A program made the position numbers and the translations under genes. Positions 62,371 to 64,000 of a stretch of 64,000 nt of DNA are shown one piece after another. The DNA lies in the NCBI GenBank assembly GCA_902495355.1, contig CABUWV010000004.1, positions 62,001-126,000 of the forward strand, given 5' to 3'. Position 1 is the stretch's first letter. The number at the start of each line of letters is the position of its first letter. The notes under the pieces were generated by a model. It was not told where the DNA came from. It saw nothing but the letters and a program-made list of their open reading frames with translations, and did not search any database. Origin of the DNA: an uncultured Collinsella sp. (GTDB taxonomy: Bacteria; Actinomycetota; Coriobacteriia; Coriobacteriales; Coriobacteriaceae).

Positions 62371-64000
62371 TTACTCGGCAGCGGTCTTGAACTTGTTGTA
62401 GTTGATCAGGCAGCCGGCCTTGACGATGGCGCGCTCCTCGGCCGTCATATCGGCAATGTAGAGCTCAATCTGCTCAACCGCACCGTCGGCACGCACCACA
62501 TAGGCAGCGATGTTCTTCAGATCACCGTCGAGCGCGGCGCGAATACCCGGCACAAAGACGTAGTCGCCCACCTCAAAGTTGGGCTCCGCCTCCATCTGGA
62601 AGGGCACCATGCCCCAGTTCATCACGTTGGAGCGATAGCGCTTGGTGGCGTACTCGTGGACGATGTTGGCCAGGCCGCCAATTACGCGCTGGCAGCTCGC
62701 GGCCTGCTCGCGGGCAGAACCGTCACCGGGCTTCTTGGCATAGAGCATGGAGCCGTACTCAGTCGCCTTGGCATCGGCCGCGACACCCGCGCCGGTCAGC
62801 GCCTCAAACACGCTGGCAAGCTCGGCATCGAGTGCCGCCAGGTCGCCCGCTGCCTCGCCGGCAACGCGGCGCTTTTCCACCGCGTCGACCTCCTTGGAGC
62901 GGCCCACGTAGGCAGGGTCGCGACGGCTGAGCGTAAACTCGGCCAGACCCAGCGGGTTGGAGCGGAAGGAGCTCGTCTCGCCCGAGGGAATGAGCTCGTC
63001 GGTCGTAGTGACCGGGTCCATGATCTTGGAGCACACCTTGAGCAGGATGTCGTCGCCGAGGGGCTCCATCGCGGGCCACGGCTTGATGTTGGGGCCTTCG
63101 ACCAGCTCGTCGGCAGGCTCCGCCTTGCCAAAGCCCCAGTACACGCGCTTTTTGTACGGCGCATCGTCAAAGGTGTACTCGCAGGCCTCGTCCCAAGTGT
63201 CTTCGGGCAGGTCGGTCGCCGACGTCAGGACGCCGCCGTTGGCAGCTGTCGCCGCAATGGAGCGGGCATCCATCAGGGCCACGGCGCTCAGCTGGCCATT
63301 ACCCGGCTTGGAACCCTCGCGGTTGGGGAAATTGCGCGTGGTGTGGCGGATGGACAGGCCGTTGTTGGCAGGCGTGTCGCCGGCGCCGAAGCACGGGCCG
63401 CAGAACGCCGTGCGAACGATCGCACCGGCCTCCATGAGGTCGTAGATATAGCCGCGGCGCGTAAGCTCGAGTGCCACAGGCTGGCTCGTGGGATAGACCG
63501 ACAGCGAGAACTCGCCGCAGCCGGTGTTGGCACCCTTGAGCACGCGAGCAGCCTGGACCACGGAATCGTAATTGCCGCCCGAGCAGCCGGCGATGACGCC
63601 CTGCTGCACGTGCAGCTTACCGTCGACGATCTTGTCGAGCAGGCTAAAGTGCGTCTTGCCCTCGCCAATCTTGGCGGCCTCGAGCTCGACCTCATGCAGG
63701 ATGTCCTCGAGGTTCTCGTTGAGCTCATCGATCTCAAAGCCGTTGGAAGGATGGAACGGCAGGGCGATCATGGGCTTGATGCTCGACAGATCGACCTCGA
63801 CACAGCCGTCGTAGTAGGCGACATCGGCGGGCTTGAGCTCGCGGTAGTCGTCGCCGCGGCCGTGCATGGCCAAAAACGCGTGCGTGTCCTCGTCGGTGGC
63901 CCAGATGCTCGACAGGCAGGTGGTCTCGGTAGTCATGACGTCGACGCCGTTGCGGTAGTCAGTCGTCATGCTCGCGATGCCGGGGCCCACAAACTCCATG
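62371..64000 (-). CDS. Aconitase-family hydratase, N-terminus beyond window edge
   Basis: The visible 543 codons are the central and C-terminal parts of an aconitase-superfamily hydratase, probably of the YbhJ-like branch (about 750 residues). The Fe-S ligands appear as AGCSGGNYDSV and FCGPCFGAGD, and the substrate-binding region as RNFPNREGSKPGNGQ. The C-terminal swivel domain contains YRSNVMNWGMVPFQ. The ATG at 63999 is almost certainly internal, since about 200 residues of the first aconitase domain are missing and the frame stays open to the edge. A citrate/isocitrate or related hydroxyacid is the likely substrate; the branch does not allow certainty. Confidence 0.9.
   Translation of the reverse strand, partial: MEFVGPGIASMTTDYRNGVDVMTTETTCLSSIWATDEDTHAFLAMHGRGDDYRELKPADVAYYDGCVEVDLSSIKPMIALPFHPSNGFEIDELNENLEDILHEVELEAAKIGEGKTHFSLLDKIVDGKLHVQQGVIAGCSGGNYDSVVQAARVLKGANTGCGEFSLSVYPTSQPVALELTRRGYIYDLMEAGAIVRTAFCGPCFGAGDTPANNGLSIRHTTRNFPNREGSKPGNGQLSAVALMDARSIAATAANGGVLTSATDLPEDTWDEACEYTFDDAPYKKRVYWGFGKAEPADELVEGPNIKPWPAMEPLGDDILLKVCSKIMDPVTTTDELIPSGETSSFRSNPLGLAEFTLSRRDPAYVGRSKEVDAVEKRRVAGEAAGDLAALDAELASVFEALTGAGVAADAKATEYGSMLYAKKPGDGSAREQAASCQRVIGGLANIVHEYATKRYRSNVMNWGMVPFQMEAEPNFEVGDYVFVPGIRAALDGDLKNIAAYVVRADGAVEQIELYIADMTAEERAIVKAGCLINYNKFKTAAE

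Overview
The window is high-GC chromosomal DNA whose gene content fits a Gram-positive anaerobe of the Coriobacteriia, most likely Collinsella or a close relative. This is an inference from gene content, not a database match. The evidence is an FHA / PP2C phosphatase / FtsW-PBP / PASTA-kinase cluster laid out as in actinobacteria but with FtsW and the penicillin-binding protein fused, a single-chain pyruvate:ferredoxin oxidoreductase, rubrerythrin, a mannose-family PTS with a DUF956 gene, and actinobacterial-style regulators. Almost every base is accounted for by bacterial chromosomal genes. There is no large prophage, transposon or CRISPR array.

Layout. 0-6.9 kb: the 3' part of rmuC (cut by the left edge), a translationally coupled nucleotidyltransferase/HTH pair resembling a toxin-antitoxin module, rubrerythrin, a MutY-like glycosylase lacking the Fe-S cysteines, an Rrf2 regulator, tRNA-Asp and a small metallophosphoesterase. 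6.9-16 kb: two LytS/LytTR two-component systems, one in an overlapping operon with a family-2 glycosyltransferase, separated by an Atg22/UMF1-type MFS transporter and a zinc-dependent phospholipase C-like protein. 15-24.6 kb: amidohydrolase plus APC permease, a surface C39-like peptidase, carbamate kinase and the pyruvate oxidoreductase. 25-28.8 kb: a three-gene operon of a secreted or anchored protein, a membrane Ser/Thr kinase and an FHA protein. 29-33 kb: recR, ybaB and dnaX. 33.3-44.4 kb: the cell-division/cell-wall phospho-signalling operon (membrane protein, HLD-type kinase, FhaA-like, FhaB-like, PstP-like phosphatase, FtsW-PBP fusion, PASTA kinase). 44.4-48.2 kb: tRNA-Arg with rearranged partial copies, then a mannose PTS operon. 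48.5-53.7 kb: hypA plus a long FAD/Fe-S oxidoreductase, divergent from a TetR regulator and a DUF5692-like membrane protein, with two TTGAC-N5-GTCAA palindromes between them. 53.9-64 kb: a membrane protein, an ATPase of the AAA/DUF4143 type, clpB, two small membrane-anchored proteins and an aconitase-family hydratase running off the right edge.

The most unusual signal is between genes. Intergenic DNA is packed with inverted repeats of several distinct families. Long hairpins (22-38 bp arms) follow stop codons of metabolic genes, and two of them share a loop sequence although their arms are unrelated. Small REP-like hairpins (CCACCACAAAGG, TTGCGGTGAAATAG, AAGAACGTC and TCTGTAACA cores) recur and several overlap stop codons. 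No mobilising transposase is visible in the window. Product names rest on motif recognition by eye; no similarity search was run.
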